Part shown: positions 37,755-49,897 of the stretch, piece after piece
How positions within the stretch are numbered: position 1 is the first letter of the stretch
How the letters are laid out: every line of letters starts with the position of its first letter
DNA from: Dipteronia dyeriana
Lineage: Eukaryota > Streptophyta > Magnoliopsida > Sapindales > Sapindaceae
DNA length: 64,000 nucleotides
Assembly (NCBI GenBank): GCA_032871835.1
Contig: CM065301.1
Location: 9,990,413-10,054,412 of the forward strand
Reading direction: 5' to 3'
The notes under the pieces: model-generated
What the model was told of the DNA's origin: nothing
The model's input: the letters and a program-made list of their open reading frames with translations, nothing else
The model's database searches: none
Program-made: the position numbers and the translations under genes

Positions 37755-38520
37755 AGGTTTCGAAACAAAAACCTAGATTTCTCTCCTTTTTTAAAAAAAA
37801 AACACACGCGCAGAAATTGATTTGACAAATTAAGAGAAGATTTGTGATTGTGGTTTATATAGGAGGATTTACATGTGTAGATTTGGTTAGGATTGAATTA
37901 AATAGCATAATATGAGTTGATAGGGTCTTCTGTGGAGAGTAAAAAAGGAGAAAAAATTAGGGTTTTTGATGATTTGATTGATTGGCACAGAAAAGGGACA
38001 GAGAAGGGTAGAACTCGGTTTCTTTCTTTGAAGAAGGAAGGTCGCCTTTGAGAGAAAGAGAGGGGGTAGATAAGCATTCCTGTGAATTTCTTTGATGGAC
38101 AGGAATAGCCCTTATATACTGCAACAATTTCGTTTCTAGGATTTTATTTTGCAGGTGGTCATCTGCTTTTCGATATTTGATTATGCCATCCCTAGGTTTT
38201 TTGTATTTTTATGTATTGTTCAAGTTTTACTTTTTCTTTTCTCAAACTAAACATTCATTAGTCTAGACTTGTTTTCTCCGTATATTATCAACCAAGAAGT
38301 CATCTAAACTTCATTGAAACACATCACTTTTAAACAATAAAGGCAAACAAAGCTACAGGTGAGATTGAACGTAGGTCACGGTAAAAAGTGAGCGATATAA
38401 TCTAATTAAGATCATTTCTTATAAATAAAAATCAGGGTCGACATGAAATATACGTTTTTACGAGGAATATTTATACAAAGAATAGTATTATTCACTTTTA
38501 TGTGAAAGTAAAAAAAATAG
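37755..38520. other. Promoter region of the PHD/GNAT gene
   Basis: Leader and upstream DNA of the minus-strand gene. No other gene seen. Confidence 0.5.
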
Positions 38521-38539
38521 AGATTTTAAAAATGAAGAA

Positions 38540-39270
38540 TTGGTGGAATCATAATGAGGATAAAAAGTTATCATCTCAAGTGACAGTGTGAATCTCATGC
38601 ACCACCCTACTTAGGGTTTTCCAATTATAGTTTGTTTGTCAGATTCATATTTATTTATAATAAGGCAATACAATCAATCCACAATAATAAAATAAACCCA
38701 TATTTAGAATAATGATACTGGGTGGCTATTTTCAAATCTCGGCTATAATGAGATTACAGAGTGACCCTTTCAAATGACAGTGTGACTCTAAGCTGGCCTT
38801 CTTAAAACCGTAACATATTTATATTTCTTCCATTATAGCCACGTATGAAATCCACAATAATTATTAAATACACTATGTAAGAAAAAAAAACTATATTTAG
38901 AAAAGGGACAGTGGCCTATATCTCAATCATAATGAGGTTGCAGACCCCTTTTCAAATGAGAGTGTGAATCCTATACACCACACTGACAGTGTGAATCCTA
39001 TGCACTAGTATAAAAACTCTAATGAATGTGTTAATGATTCTTTCATTATAGATCGTTGTCTTGTTTGTTCTGCATGAAAATATCAAAATATAATTTTAAA
39101 AGAGATAATGGTCATTCTCAATATTAACGAGGTTACAAATTGGCCCATTTTAATGAGATTATGGTTTTATTTCGGCACTCTTAACTACAATTTGATAATA
39201 CAACCAATTCATGGTAATTATATAACTTCTTATGTGAAAAGAAAATCATATTCAAAATAGGGAGTACACA
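38540..39270. repeat. Degenerate tandem repeat, period about 190 bp
   Basis: Four diverged copies aligned on 'ataatgagg...tttcaaatgacagtgtgaatcc...ccacaataattattaa', starting near 38548, 38744, 38928 and 39126. No coding meaning found. Confidence 0.65.
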
Positions 39271-40700
39271 TTGTCAATCATAAAAGGATACAAAATGTAA
39301 CAGTCTATGCACAAAATAGATATTGTCCGTTTTGGGCTTCACTCAAACATCATACACTCCTTACTTGAAATGTGTCTACTTAATGTAGGGAGACTAAGGC
39401 TTATATGCAAATGCTAGACCTCACTCAATAACGATGTTCAGGCATGTGTCCCTCACCCTCATGATTTTTATTTGGATCATGGATTTCACACAATTATCTT
39501 TCATCCATAGCCCAAAACTCTTCTATTTAGTATATAGAGACCAAAATGTATATCTAAGTCATAGAACTCACTTGCCAACGATGTCAAATGTGATACAAAG
39601 TGGCCAATTTAAATAACAACGCGGCTCTTATAAGGTATTTATAAACCATAGTGTGTGCGTGCACCCACCTTATGCTAATTGTAATGTTAAAAATTAGCTC
39701 TACAGTCAATTCATTATAATTATTGAATCAACTTTGTTTTAATACGTTTACGATAATCATATGGAGGAAAATGAATTTTTGTTTACAATTTGTGATTAAA
39801 ATGTTTATTAAAAGCTATCTGTGATCAAGTTGTGTGAACTCCACACAAATCATGAATTAAATTTCTATTGAAAAGATAATTTAATCGTCTCATTACACCA
39901 AAATTAATTAAGCTTCCTTTATTGATTCTCTTTCCGATGAAACTTTATTCACGTCTACTTTCATTCAAGATTATTATGCACTCTATTTATGTGAAAAGAA
40001 AAAAAAAAATAGAATAAAGACAATGACCGTTCTCTTATATAAGGAGGTTATGAGGATACAACATGATTCCTATGAAAATGATCATTTTATCTCATTATAA
40101 TGTTGCATAATTACCCAAATAATTAAAAGATAAAATGGGTCCTAAAGTGATCCTATTATATTATAATGGGTTTTATATTCTTTATTAAAAGTTTTCCTAA
40201 CATTAGTCCTTCATCATTGTACCACAGATTTAAAATCCTTTTTTTTTTCTTTTTATTGTGACCGTTCTTGTTTGTTTGTTTGTTTAGTTTTCAGTAGTTG
40301 TATACTTGTAAAAAAATATTAAAATACAAGGGTACTTGTGCAAAATGAATACAAAATACCGTTGTTAACACAAAACTGAAAACCCGCGGAAACTAAACAG
40401 TAATAACCAAGGAAGGTGGCACGTTGGCAATTAAGTAAATATTTAGGGGTAGTTTCGTCCTCATAAAAATTTAGAAGGGTTGCCCTATAATAATAATTGG
40501 TCTCTTGATCTTGTTTTTCTTCTAATAATTTTGAAAGTCGTGAATTTTCGCGGCTCAGCCAATAGATTTCGATAGCCAATAGCTAATTGCCAATTATTCG
40601 CGCGATTCCTTTCAGATTCTGCCTAGTATTTAAAAAAAAAAACAAAAAACAAAAACCGGACACATCGAAGATTTGGCACGTGCTCAGAACTCATGTATTG
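39271..40700. other. AT-rich spacer, no gene seen
   Basis: Nothing recognised. The microsatellites are short. Confidence 0.45.
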
Positions 40701-40910
40701 GTCGGACCACTTATAGGAAGGGGTGGGTAAAAGACGGTCAAATTGAACCAAAGTAATTAATCCAATCGCACCAAGTGACTAATCCAATTTATAAAGTTTA
40801 GGTTGGTTTGATTATAAATATAAAAAAATGGATGGTTCTATTTGTCCAAAATCTGGATCGATTAAAAGTGGTTTAATTTGGATATGTGAATTATTTCACC
40901 AACCTAAACC

Positions 40911-41008
40911 CAGTGCCGGTCCTTAGGTTTTGAAGGCCCCGGACGAATATTTAAAATTGGGTCATTTGTTCAATTTAATGATCTAAATCTTGTAAAATCT
41001 TGTACTTG

Positions 41009-41045
<37 letters not shown>

Positions 41046-41681
41046 TTTAAAAAAAAATTATAAAAGTTTAATCAAAGTAATTTTCATCAAGTTTATATCA
41101 CGATATATAGAAAAAACAAAACCGAAAAAAAAAGCTACAAGCAAATAGATCTGCATGACAGTTTACACGGAAAGAAAAATCGTATGTAAATAAGGAGATA
41201 CAAACTTATAAAATGAAAAGGGAGGAGACCTCCTCATTTTTTATTATTTTTTATTTTGTATTTTTTTAGAATTTTAAAAAATAAATAAAATAAAGGGTAT
41301 ATTTGGTAATGTTTAGGGTGTGTTTACAAAATATAATTTTTAAAAAACTCTTAATGAGATGTACATGCACAGAGGGATGCACATACAAATTTTCATGGGT
41401 ACAAATATAGCTACTCGTTTACTTTTAATAATTTTGATGAAAATTCATACTTAACCTAATATTTATATAAGAAGTTGATTTCCACGTCTTTTTTTTTTAC
41501 TTTGAACCCAAAAATGATATAATTATATGGATCATGTTGTATGTGTCAAATGTGAGCAGTACCATCATTTTCTAGACCCCTTATTTATCAAAGTCAAAAA
41601 TGTGAATACTAAACAAAAATTGGGCCCTTTTTTCTGGGCCTTGGGCGGGTGCCCTAGTGCCCTGCCTTAGGGCCGGCACTG
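40911..41681. mobile_element. hAT non-autonomous element (771 bp)
   Basis: Ends CAGTGCCGGTCCTTAGG and (reverse complement) CAGTGCCGGCCCTAAGG. The exact 8-bp duplication cctaaacc is at 40903-40910 and 41682-41689. It contains an (AT)n run and no frame. Confidence 0.92.
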
Positions 41682-41836
41682 CCTAAACCGAAACACATTT
41701 TAGAAAGTAAAATTAAAAATATAAAATTCATTTATGTTTCTTATTTAATCTAAATTTTTTAACTTTTACGGATTACTTTATGATTTTTATAGTTTATTTA
41801 CATCCTTCATATATATATAATTACTGATTTCTGTTA

Positions 41837-43376
41837 GAATTCAAAAAATAAATAACACTTTTTAGTTGTGACATTTCAACACTATCACTGTTTTAATAAC
41901 GTATGTTTAAAAAGCATCAATTATAGTGAACGGACAAAAATACCCTCAATAGTTGGTCAATATCGGATTTCTTTCATTCATTTTATAGTGACAGAATTGT
42001 GAAGTAGAGAAAGAAAGTCTCGTTGAAACCCATACAATTATTTGAACGACGACGGAGTGGTGCTACACAAACCCATTCAGGGGTCGAGTTCCCCGTCGAG
42101 CTTGCCGTGGTCGAACTGCTCGAACTGCTCGATCAGCTCTCGGGGTGGGGGGCAGTGCCCCCAGAGTTTTATTTATTTATTTGATTTATTGTGTGTTGAC
42201 GAAGATGAATATTTTGGTTTTTGAGACTTTTTAAAACATGTCCGATTTTTTTTTAAGGGATCGAGTTTTTTTTGTGAGGGATTGAGTTTTTTTGTATATG
42301 ATCGAGTTTTTTTATAAGGAATCGAGTTTTTTTTGTTAAGGATCAAGTTTTTTTTTTACATGATCGAGTTTATTTTGTAAGGGATCAGTTTTTTTTTGTG
42401 AGGGATCAAGGTTTTTTTCAAAAAAGGATCGAGCTCTTTTGTACATGATCGAGTTTTTTTTTGTACATGATCGAACCTTTTTATACATGATCGAGCTTTT
42501 TTTGTAAAGGATTGAGATTTTTTTGTTAAGTATCGAGCGTTTGTTTTTACATGATCGAACTTATTTTGTAAGGAATCGAGTTTTTTTTTTGTGAATGATC
42601 GAGCTTTTTTTGTACATGATCGAGCTTTTTTTGTACATGATCGAGCTTTTTTTTTGTAAGGGATCGAGCTTTTCTTGTTATAGATCGAACTTTTTTTTTA
42701 ACATGATCGAGCTTTTTTTTAAAGGGATCGAGTTTTTTTGTACATGATCGAGTTTTTTTTGTACATGATCGAGTTTTTTTTGTAAGGGATCGAGTTTTTT
42801 TTTTGTTAAGGATGAAGTTTTTTTTTATTTACATTATCGAGTTTTTTTTTGTGAGGGATTGATTTTTTTTTGTGAGGGATTGATTTTTTTTTTTAAGATA
42901 TCGATTTTTTTTCTTAAGGGCTCGAGTTTTTTTCTTAAGAGTTTGAGCTTTTTTACCCAAGAGTATAAACTTGTTTGCAGCAGTTTAAAAATACTTGTAT
43001 CAATGTAAAAAAACTTAGACAAAAAAAAAAACTCAAACCAATTACAAAATAGCTCGTAAACATATAAAAAAAAACTCGAACCAATGTAACAAAATCTCTG
43101 ACACATATACAACAAACTCGTAAGCTTATAAAAAAAACCGGATCATACTCAGATAAATTGTAGATCGATTTTCAGATAAGTTTTTTGGAGAGAGAGAGTA
43201 GTTACTACTTTCAATGATCAAAGTGTGAAAATGGAAGTACAAAGAGAATTAAAAAATTATTATTTAAGGACAATATGGGTAGTTCACCATAATAGGTGTC
43301 TTTTAAACTTAACTTATTAAACCGGTGACATCACTACAACTCATAAAAAAAATGTGACATTTCTTATAATTTCCAC
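41837..43376. mobile_element. Non-autonomous MULE, copy B (reverse orientation)
   Basis: Left end GAATTCAAAAAATAAATAAC and right end (reverse complement) GTGGAAATTATAAGAAATGT, each leading into the TTTAATAAC/TTAAGTTTAAA core of copies A, C and D. The flanks atttctgtta and ttttttgtta form a 10-bp duplication with two mismatches. The arrays gatcgagttttttt (about 42230-42950) and A-rich gctcgaacc words (42960-43140) are present, as is the GC-rich box (about 42040-42165). No coding capacity. Confidence 0.82.
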
Positions 43377-43689
43377 TTTTTTGTTATGATTTTTTTATTT
43401 AAATATTTTTTTATGATGTAATACAAAGAAATGATTTTTGAGTTTAAATCTTAATAGATAAAACTATCCAAACCAACCCGATATTTTTTGGTTTGGTTTG
43501 AATCGATTTCGAAAATCATATTTGTTCGGTTTGGATTGAAATATAGCAAAACCGATTCAGATTGATTTGGTTTAACATTGAATTTCAGCCCCAACCAAAC
43601 CGAAAATGCTCACATTTACTCATATATATTTGTTTTTATTGTTTAAGTATGATACTGACGAAACACAACGTTGTTGATCCTTATAGAGG

Positions 43690-44385
43690 GGTTTGTCAAG
43701 ATCAAACGATATCAATATATATATAAACATAATTCAGAAAAGTGACTTTCATTACAAATGAGGGGTATCCCCATGCTTTGTGATTTTATAGATAAAAATG
43801 ATACTTGAACCCGTTACCACGGACGGGGCATGTGGAGCTATGATGATTTTAATCGAAACAAACTTGATTGTCGAATTATCAAGATCTGACAATATCAATT
43901 TTATAAACATAATTCAAAAAAAGACTTACATTACAAATGAGGGGGTTCCCCGCGCTTTATGATTTTATAGATAAAAATGAGACGTGAACCAGTTACCACA
44001 TACAGGGTATGTGGAGCTATGACGATATCAATCAGAATAAACTTGTGTGTCAGGATATGATGATATCAATCTCTATAAACATAATTCAGAAAGCGACTTA
44101 CATTACAAACGAGGGGTCTCCTATATTTTGTGATTTTATAGATAAAACCGACACTTGAACCCGTTACCACTAAGAGGTATGTAGAGCTATGAGTCCAGAG
44201 ACGAAGTCAGAAATTCAAGATTGGAGGGATCGTTATATAGAAACAAAAAATTATAAGGACCAAATTGATAAAAAGTTAAAATTTTATAACTATTTTATAT
44301 TTTTTCTTAAATGAACTATGAAGATTTTGTTGAGGGAGGGGGGCCATGGCCCCACCCACCCCTAGCTATGACGATATCAGTAGAA
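43690..44385. repeat. Tandem repeat, period about 175 bp, with an insertion
   Basis: Three long copies and part of a fourth start at gatatcaat/aatatcaat near 43709, 43891, 44062 and 44372. They share 'ataaacataattcag...acttacattacaaatgagggg...gatttta(t/g)agataaaa...cccgttaccac'. The last copy is split by a 171-bp insertion. Confidence 0.85.
44193..44363. mobile_element. Small hAT-like insertion in the tandem repeat
   Basis: The neighbouring repeat copies give the empty site agctatgacgatatca. Here agctatga is repeated exactly at 44185-44192 and 44364-44371. The inverted repeats are poor (gtccagagacgaagtcag against aggggtgggtggggccatgg), so the family is inferred only from the 8-bp duplication. 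Confidence 0.65.
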
Positions 44386-45116
44386 GATTCGGAACAGACA
44401 TGAATTTGTAACCACCTTTCACCTTTAAAAATAAAAAATAAAAAAAAATCTAATATCGGTTAAGTTCTGAATTTATTAAAATCCATCGGTTAAGTTCAAT
44501 CGTTATAAATATAGATCGAAAAATAACTTCCAGTATATAGAAGTGTCTCACACTACTTTTTGATTTTACATATAATATATGAGACTCGAATTTCCATCGT
44601 ATATATTTAACCCAAAAAAATGTACAACCCGTTTGAGTTATGGGTATTTACATATTGCGCATGTATCTGAAATTCTGACAAAGCATGATTGTATAATCAG
44701 ACATACGTGTGTGCATTGTACGCCAACTTGAAGGGAGCGTGACAAAAAAAGAATGGTGGTGAGGTAATTGTGGTCAAAATAATATTTGAGAGAGTAAAAG
44801 CCGCTTGTGTTAGTTGTATTAAAATTTTACGCGGGGGCGCGAAGGAATCGTATACTGCCACGTGGCAAATCTGGTTTGTCATAGCCGTTGGGGATTTAAA
44901 TTTTGCATTAATAATAATTCGGTTGGACCGTTTTGATATGCATATAGTGACAGATTCGGTGCACGATTAAGAAAACCAAACTGGATTATGCACTTCTCTA
45001 GCTTAGGTTAATTTAGTTGATAGTTAACAGATTTTTTCATACGAAATTAAGATTGTGTAACTAAATTTTGAAAAAATTTCATGTCATACGATGTCTAAGT
45101 TATGAGATCACATGAA
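44386..45116. other. Spacer, no gene seen
   Basis: AT-rich, no recognised content. Confidence 0.45.
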
Positions 45117-45529
45117 GCTTTTTCAAGGGATCAAAAAATTATTGGCATTATTTGAGGGGTATGTTGTGTAAATATCACCACTTTACTAATGTATGTTTAA
45201 AAGACACAATTTCAGTCGTTGAGACAAAAATACTCCGAAATATTAAAACAGTGAGGAAGTTGTCGTTTTCAAAGTCAGAGAGAAGCAACAGTCAAACGAC
45301 GGGAAACTAATAGACGGTGAAGTAACCGGAAGAGCTGCGATTGACAAATGTAAGATTGGTTATTTTTCCTCGTTTTTGTTGTTGTTAACTTGCATTACAT
45401 GTTAGCATTGAGTTTTGTTAATAGCAATTGTAGAAGCCGGTTAAAATATAGATGTGAGAATGATTGTGGTTTAAGTTAGGGTTTGTAATTTGGTTGAATA
45501 TCAGTTGAGGAAGATGAAATTTGGGTTGT

Positions 45530-46165
45530 CGAGACTTTTTTCAAGAGAATCGAGCTTATTTGTTTAGTCGAGCTTTTATTTTCGTGAAAATTAGGTTTTG
45601 GTAGATCGAGTTTTTTTCGAAAAGGAATCGAGCTTTTTCGAAAAGGAATCGAGATTTTTCGAAAAGGAATCGAGATTTTTCGAAAAGGAATCGAGATTTT
45701 TCGAAAAGGAATCGAGATTTTTCGAAAACGAATCGAGCTTTTTTTAAAACGAATCGAGCGTTTTTTAAAACGAATCGAACTTTTTTTTGAATTGGATCGA
45801 GCCATTTTGAAAAGGATCGAGCTTTTTTGAATAGGTTCGAGCTGTTTTTAAATTGGATGGAGCGTATTTGAAAGGGATCGAGCTTTTTTAAAAAGGGATC
45901 GAGCCTTTTTAAAAATGGATAGAGCTATTTTGAAAAGGATCGAGCTATTTTCAAAAGGAATCGAGTTTTTTTAAAAGGGATCGAGTTTTTTTGTAAAGCA
46001 ATCGAGCTTTTTTGTAAAGCAATCGAGCTTTTTTGTAAAGCAATCGAGCTTTTTTTGAAAGGGATCGATCCCTTTTAAAGAAGGATTCGAGCTTTTTTAA
46101 AAAGGATTCGAGCTTTTTTCAATAGGTTCGAGCTTTTTTTTTAATTTGATCGAGCTTTTTTATTT
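45530..46165 (+). repeat. Left GATCGAGCTTTTTT array of MULE C
   Basis: More than 20 units of 18-25 bp (gatcgagctttttt plus a variable spacer such as gaaaaggaa or aaagca), all T-rich on the plus strand. A leader with a possible gtaaga donor near 45346 lies to the left. The acceptor ttgcag sits directly before the Ulp1-gene ATG at 46201, so the array lies in what would be the first intron. Confidence 0.85.
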
Positions 46166-47960
46166 GTTATGTTTAATGATGTTGTATTTCTGTTACATTG
46201 CAGATGAGAATTATGTTGAGGGATTCACTTAAAACTTCAGAAGGATACCGGTACGAGGGCAAATTGACTCGACACAACCATTTTGATGCCCTTGCCCATA
46301 TAGACGACGTGTTGAATAGTGTCCCTGTAGAATTTACAGATGAAGACTGCATTTGGTTCATGGCGTCATGTTTCTGGCATTTCCTGACGATGCATAGGGA
46401 GATGAAGTTTTCCGGTAGTATTATCCATCGGTTGCTTTTGAGGGAGCTCCATCATAATGGCCCAACAGATGAGATGCACTTTATGTTAGGAAACCAGTCG
46501 GTGAGGTTTTCGAAGGTGGAATTTTACCTGATCACCGGACTATGATTTGGAGTTGTACCAAAGACCACTATGTATGCAGCAGTGGAGAATGGCATACATG
46601 AGCGGTACTTTCCTGGAGCCGATGAGGTGTTGCTGGAGCAGATTAGGGGTGTTGTCACTGGTGCAGAGTTCGGAATGGCGTACGATGCTGTCAAGCTCTG
46701 CCTCTTATATATGCTGAACTGGATACTGATGGGAGTGAATGAGAGATTCAAGATTCCAGTTTGACAGTTTTGGTTGGTTGATGAGCTCAATGCGTTCGAC
46801 GCGTTCCTGTGGGGTGCCCACGTGTATAGACATTCTATTTACTCATTCAAGCATGCGTTTGATGGGCGAAGAGACAAGTTCGAACTACGCCAGCAGGAAA
46901 AGGGCGTTGACGTACACAGGGTGGAGGCCTACAACATAAACGGCCTATCTCATGCCCTATTGGTAAGAAGTTCGAACTACAAATTGTACTTTATTGTTGG
47001 TGTCCAAAATTGTATGGATACTTATCGTACTTATCTTTGATGTGGATATTTGCTTTGGAGGTGATCCATGATTTGGCCAAAGAGGTCGGTGCCCGGAGGG
47101 TTACTGATATGACTCCTCGTATTTTGAAGTGGGAGTTGACCAAACAACCGAGAGGTAAGAAGCTAGCAAAGATTTTCAATGCCAGGGTATGTATTTATTT
47201 TGTTAATGTTTTTATTAGTTAGTATTTATACAATGACATTGTTCTAACAAATATTTCAGATGTTTGCGATCAAGGAACTGGTGCCGACACTAGCTGAGAG
47301 ACAGACACCGTACTATGCCTGGCTAGACAAGGGGGAGCCTGTATGTAGAAGATGACATGGATGATATGCCGCCTCAGGTCCCTGATCGGACCACCTTAGG
47401 CGGGATTAGTGGTACAGAGGGTGGGGGTTTAACAGACATGACCATTGACAGTGAGGGATCTGAGCCCGCTGCTGGGGGTTTAAGGCCCAGTGACAGTGAG
47501 GGATATGAGACAGACCCTCAACGAGAAAGGCATAAGCATAGGCATAGGCATAGGCATAGGCGGGTTCGATTTTCCACCATCGGACATGGTACATCTACAG
47601 GGGATTCCCCGTGGGGGCGTTGGACGTGATAGAGAGGTAAGTTGAAAACAAAGTTTAGTGTTTTTTATTAACACGTAGTGATAGTTTTTTACTAACAATA
47701 TAGACATGATTTTAGGCTCCGTGGGCAGATATGTTGAACGATGTGCGTGAAGCCCTCCGGAAGAGTGAAGAGGATCGACAACGTCAACACTTGGAGTTGT
47801 TGGATATGATCCGGAAGAGTGATGAGGATCGTCAGCAGCAACACCGATTATTACTGGATATGATCCGGGGGCTTCAAGGTTCGACCATGCGTATACACCG
47901 GGATGGCCCCCCACCTCCTGATCTATTATTTAGTCCCGGAGGGTCGACTGATAGGTATAC

Positions 47961-47984
47961 GGGGGGGGGGGGGGGGGGGGGGGG
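47961..47984 (+). repeat. 24-base G homopolymer
   Basis: An uninterrupted run of G between atac and acatat inside the Ulp1-type pseudogene. Long G runs are rare in plants and are error-prone to sequence, so the length is uncertain. Confidence 0.9.
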
Positions 47985-48119
47985 ACATATATGATAGCTC
48001 GACGTAGTCAGGACTACCGGCATGGTAGGTCCGGAGAGGGAAACTCAGTCGCATACCAGCGAAAGTAGGATTGGTTCACGTACAACAGTCCTATCTGGGT
48101 CCACCCATGCTCAGCGGTC

Positions 48120-48365
48120 CCCCTCCACCTCCTAGCACATCGATTCAGCCACAACGGTCCCCTCCCCCACCCAGCACGTCTGTGGCGTCAGAGCGACCCC
48201 CTCCCCCACCTAGCACGTCTGTGCTGTCGGAGCAGTCCCTTCCCCCACCCAACACATCTGTGGCATTGGAGCAGTCCCTTCCCAGCACGTATGTGCCATT
48301 GGAGCGGTCCCCTCCCCCACCCAGCACGTCTGTGGCGTCGGAGAGGTCCCCTCCCCCGGCCAATA
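48120..48365 (+). repeat. Pro/Ser-coding minisatellite, period about 45-48 bp
   Basis: Repeats of the unit coding PPPPSTSVASER and variants, about six copies, in frame in the Ulp1-type gene. Confidence 0.85.
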
Positions 48366-49897
48366 CATCGAAGCGTTTAGGTAAACGCGGATGGCAGTTG
48401 GTGAGCCCTTACACAGATCCATGCCGTCCAAAGAGGTTGAGGACACGACCCGAGTCCATGGAACACACTTTTTACCCCCACGGACTAGTGGACGCTGACC
48501 AGCTTGCGGCATACAAGGCCTTCAAGAGGAACATCAACGGGAAACTGTGAGTCCAACTTTTTATAATACAAATGGATGTACATTTCTTGTTTATTATAAC
48601 TTATGTATAGCTAAGGTAATTCAATCATTAAACAGACGTGATGTGGACGTGCTGGCACCAGTTACCGCGGGATGGTTCGTGCGTATGCAGTCCAACTTCA
48701 TGGACTTGGAGGACACGGTACGTACTTATTAAATTTCATATTAACGTTTGTGTAAGTATTGTTGAATTGTTAACAATTATGATGATTTTATTGTTTGTCA
48801 GCATACGAATGCATACCTCCATATTCTTCGCAAGCGTCAGCGAGGATTCCACAATATGTACAACCAGAGGATCAACCTGTTAGATACACAATTTTATTAA
48901 GTAGGTATAAAATTTGGGAATCGAATCGGATTTTCTAGTTTTGTATTATTAATATGATATTGTCAATGCTTGTACAACCACTTATGTTGTACATGTGGGA
49001 GAGGATGATGCCTTGTGATTCGCACGGTGCTGTGACCACGGCAAGGTGAAATGTGTTACAGTCCCCGATGGTTGGAAGAGGACATTCTGACGGTCCGTGG
49101 AGCAACCACGAGTGGAAACCGCCCATGGCACGATGTTGACCTGGTAAGTGTTAAATGATGGTGATGGTTTAAAAAATAAACTGTTCGTATATCCTCAGCT
49201 AACACGGTATGCAAACTATTACATGTGCTGATTCCATGCAACGTTGGGGTGGCTGGTGGTGAGCGTCGACCATTTTCACGGGAAGATTGACATTTATGAT
49301 CCTTGGAGACAGGAAGTCCCTTATCAGATCAGGCACCAGCAGGTCCGGCCATTACGGTGGTTTTTACCCTCAATGTTGAGTGACGCGGGGTTTCATACAG
49401 CACGACGAGCTGGTCGTCGGGCGTTCTCTCTAGAAAATAAGCCCTTCTCGGTCAGCCTGGTGCATACTTCTACAGTCCCCCAACAAAAGAAATCGTAAGA
49501 CATTCTATTTCATTCACGTGCTTAGATATTCTTTATGAACGATTTCTAATGGTGTTTTACGTGCCGAATTGCAGAGGTAACAGTGGTTCCCATACTTTGA
49601 GACTTATAGAGTACATACTGGCGGGTCGAAGGCATTTTGATTGGTCAGAGGACGACATGAGGATCATTCATGAGAAAATAGCTGTTGAGATATTTTCTAA
49701 CTCCAAGCCCGCTTAGTGATTTGTTGTATATTAACATTTTATATGTACACAGACATGTAATTAATTCATGAATATTAATTCGTTCATTATTCATTCATTA
49801 ATATTAATTAATTCATTAATAAGTAATTATTGCAATTCCAAATTATTACAATCTGATACACTTCCAAAAGTTTTCAATGTGATCAAAACTTTGTCAT

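Larger units (their letters stand above)
40715..43615. mobile_element. Probable older hAT-like element, split by two insertions
   Basis: At 40718 a ggggtgggtaaaa end is followed by GAACCAAA-type subterminal repeats. At 43470-43600 there are complementary repeats (ttggtttggtttgaatcg...cagccccaacc). Between them sit an 8-bp-duplicating hAT (40911-41681) and MULE B (41837-43376). No target duplication was found for the outer element, so it is tentative. Confidence 0.35.
46201..49716 (+). pseudogene. DUF1985 plus Ulp1 (C48) protease-like gene carried by MULE C, broken
   Basis: Starts after an acceptor with MRIMLRDSLKTSEGYRYEG, then the DUF1985 motifs DALAHIDDVLNSVPVEF, IIHRLLLREL and KVEFYLITGL. 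Two in-frame TGA stops (46543, 46761) break an otherwise open exon up to a gtaaga donor near 46961. Later exons give EVIHDLAKEVGARRV, a coiled-coil-like block (DVREALRKSEEDRQ), a Pro/Ser repeat (48071-48365) and WFVRMQSNFMDLEDT. The C48 end is WLVVSVDHFHGKIDIYDPW and GNSGSHTLRLIEY. In active C48 proteases the last block has Cys (GDCG), but here it is Ser. The His expected just before the Trp of the WLVV block reads as Gly. The Asp in IYD remains. So it is catalytically dead as well as truncated. Confidence 0.85.

Noticed and set aside
42834..43115. Minus frame with QKKINPSQKK repeats in MULE B
   Set aside because: Array translation; no start context or homology.
43690..44385. Possible CRISPR-like array
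   Set aside because: Plant nuclear DNA, no short spacers of equal length, units are 170-180 bp and contiguous.
45476..45805. Minus-strand frame with repeating SIPFRK peptides
   Set aside because: It is the translation of the GATCGAGCTTTTTT array, not a protein.
47520..47575. HRHRHR repeat as a possible zinc-binding peptide
   Set aside because: Simple aggcat hexamer repeat in a broken gene.
48145..48512. Minus frames rich in Gly in the Pro/Ser repeat
   Set aside because: Antisense of the minisatellite.
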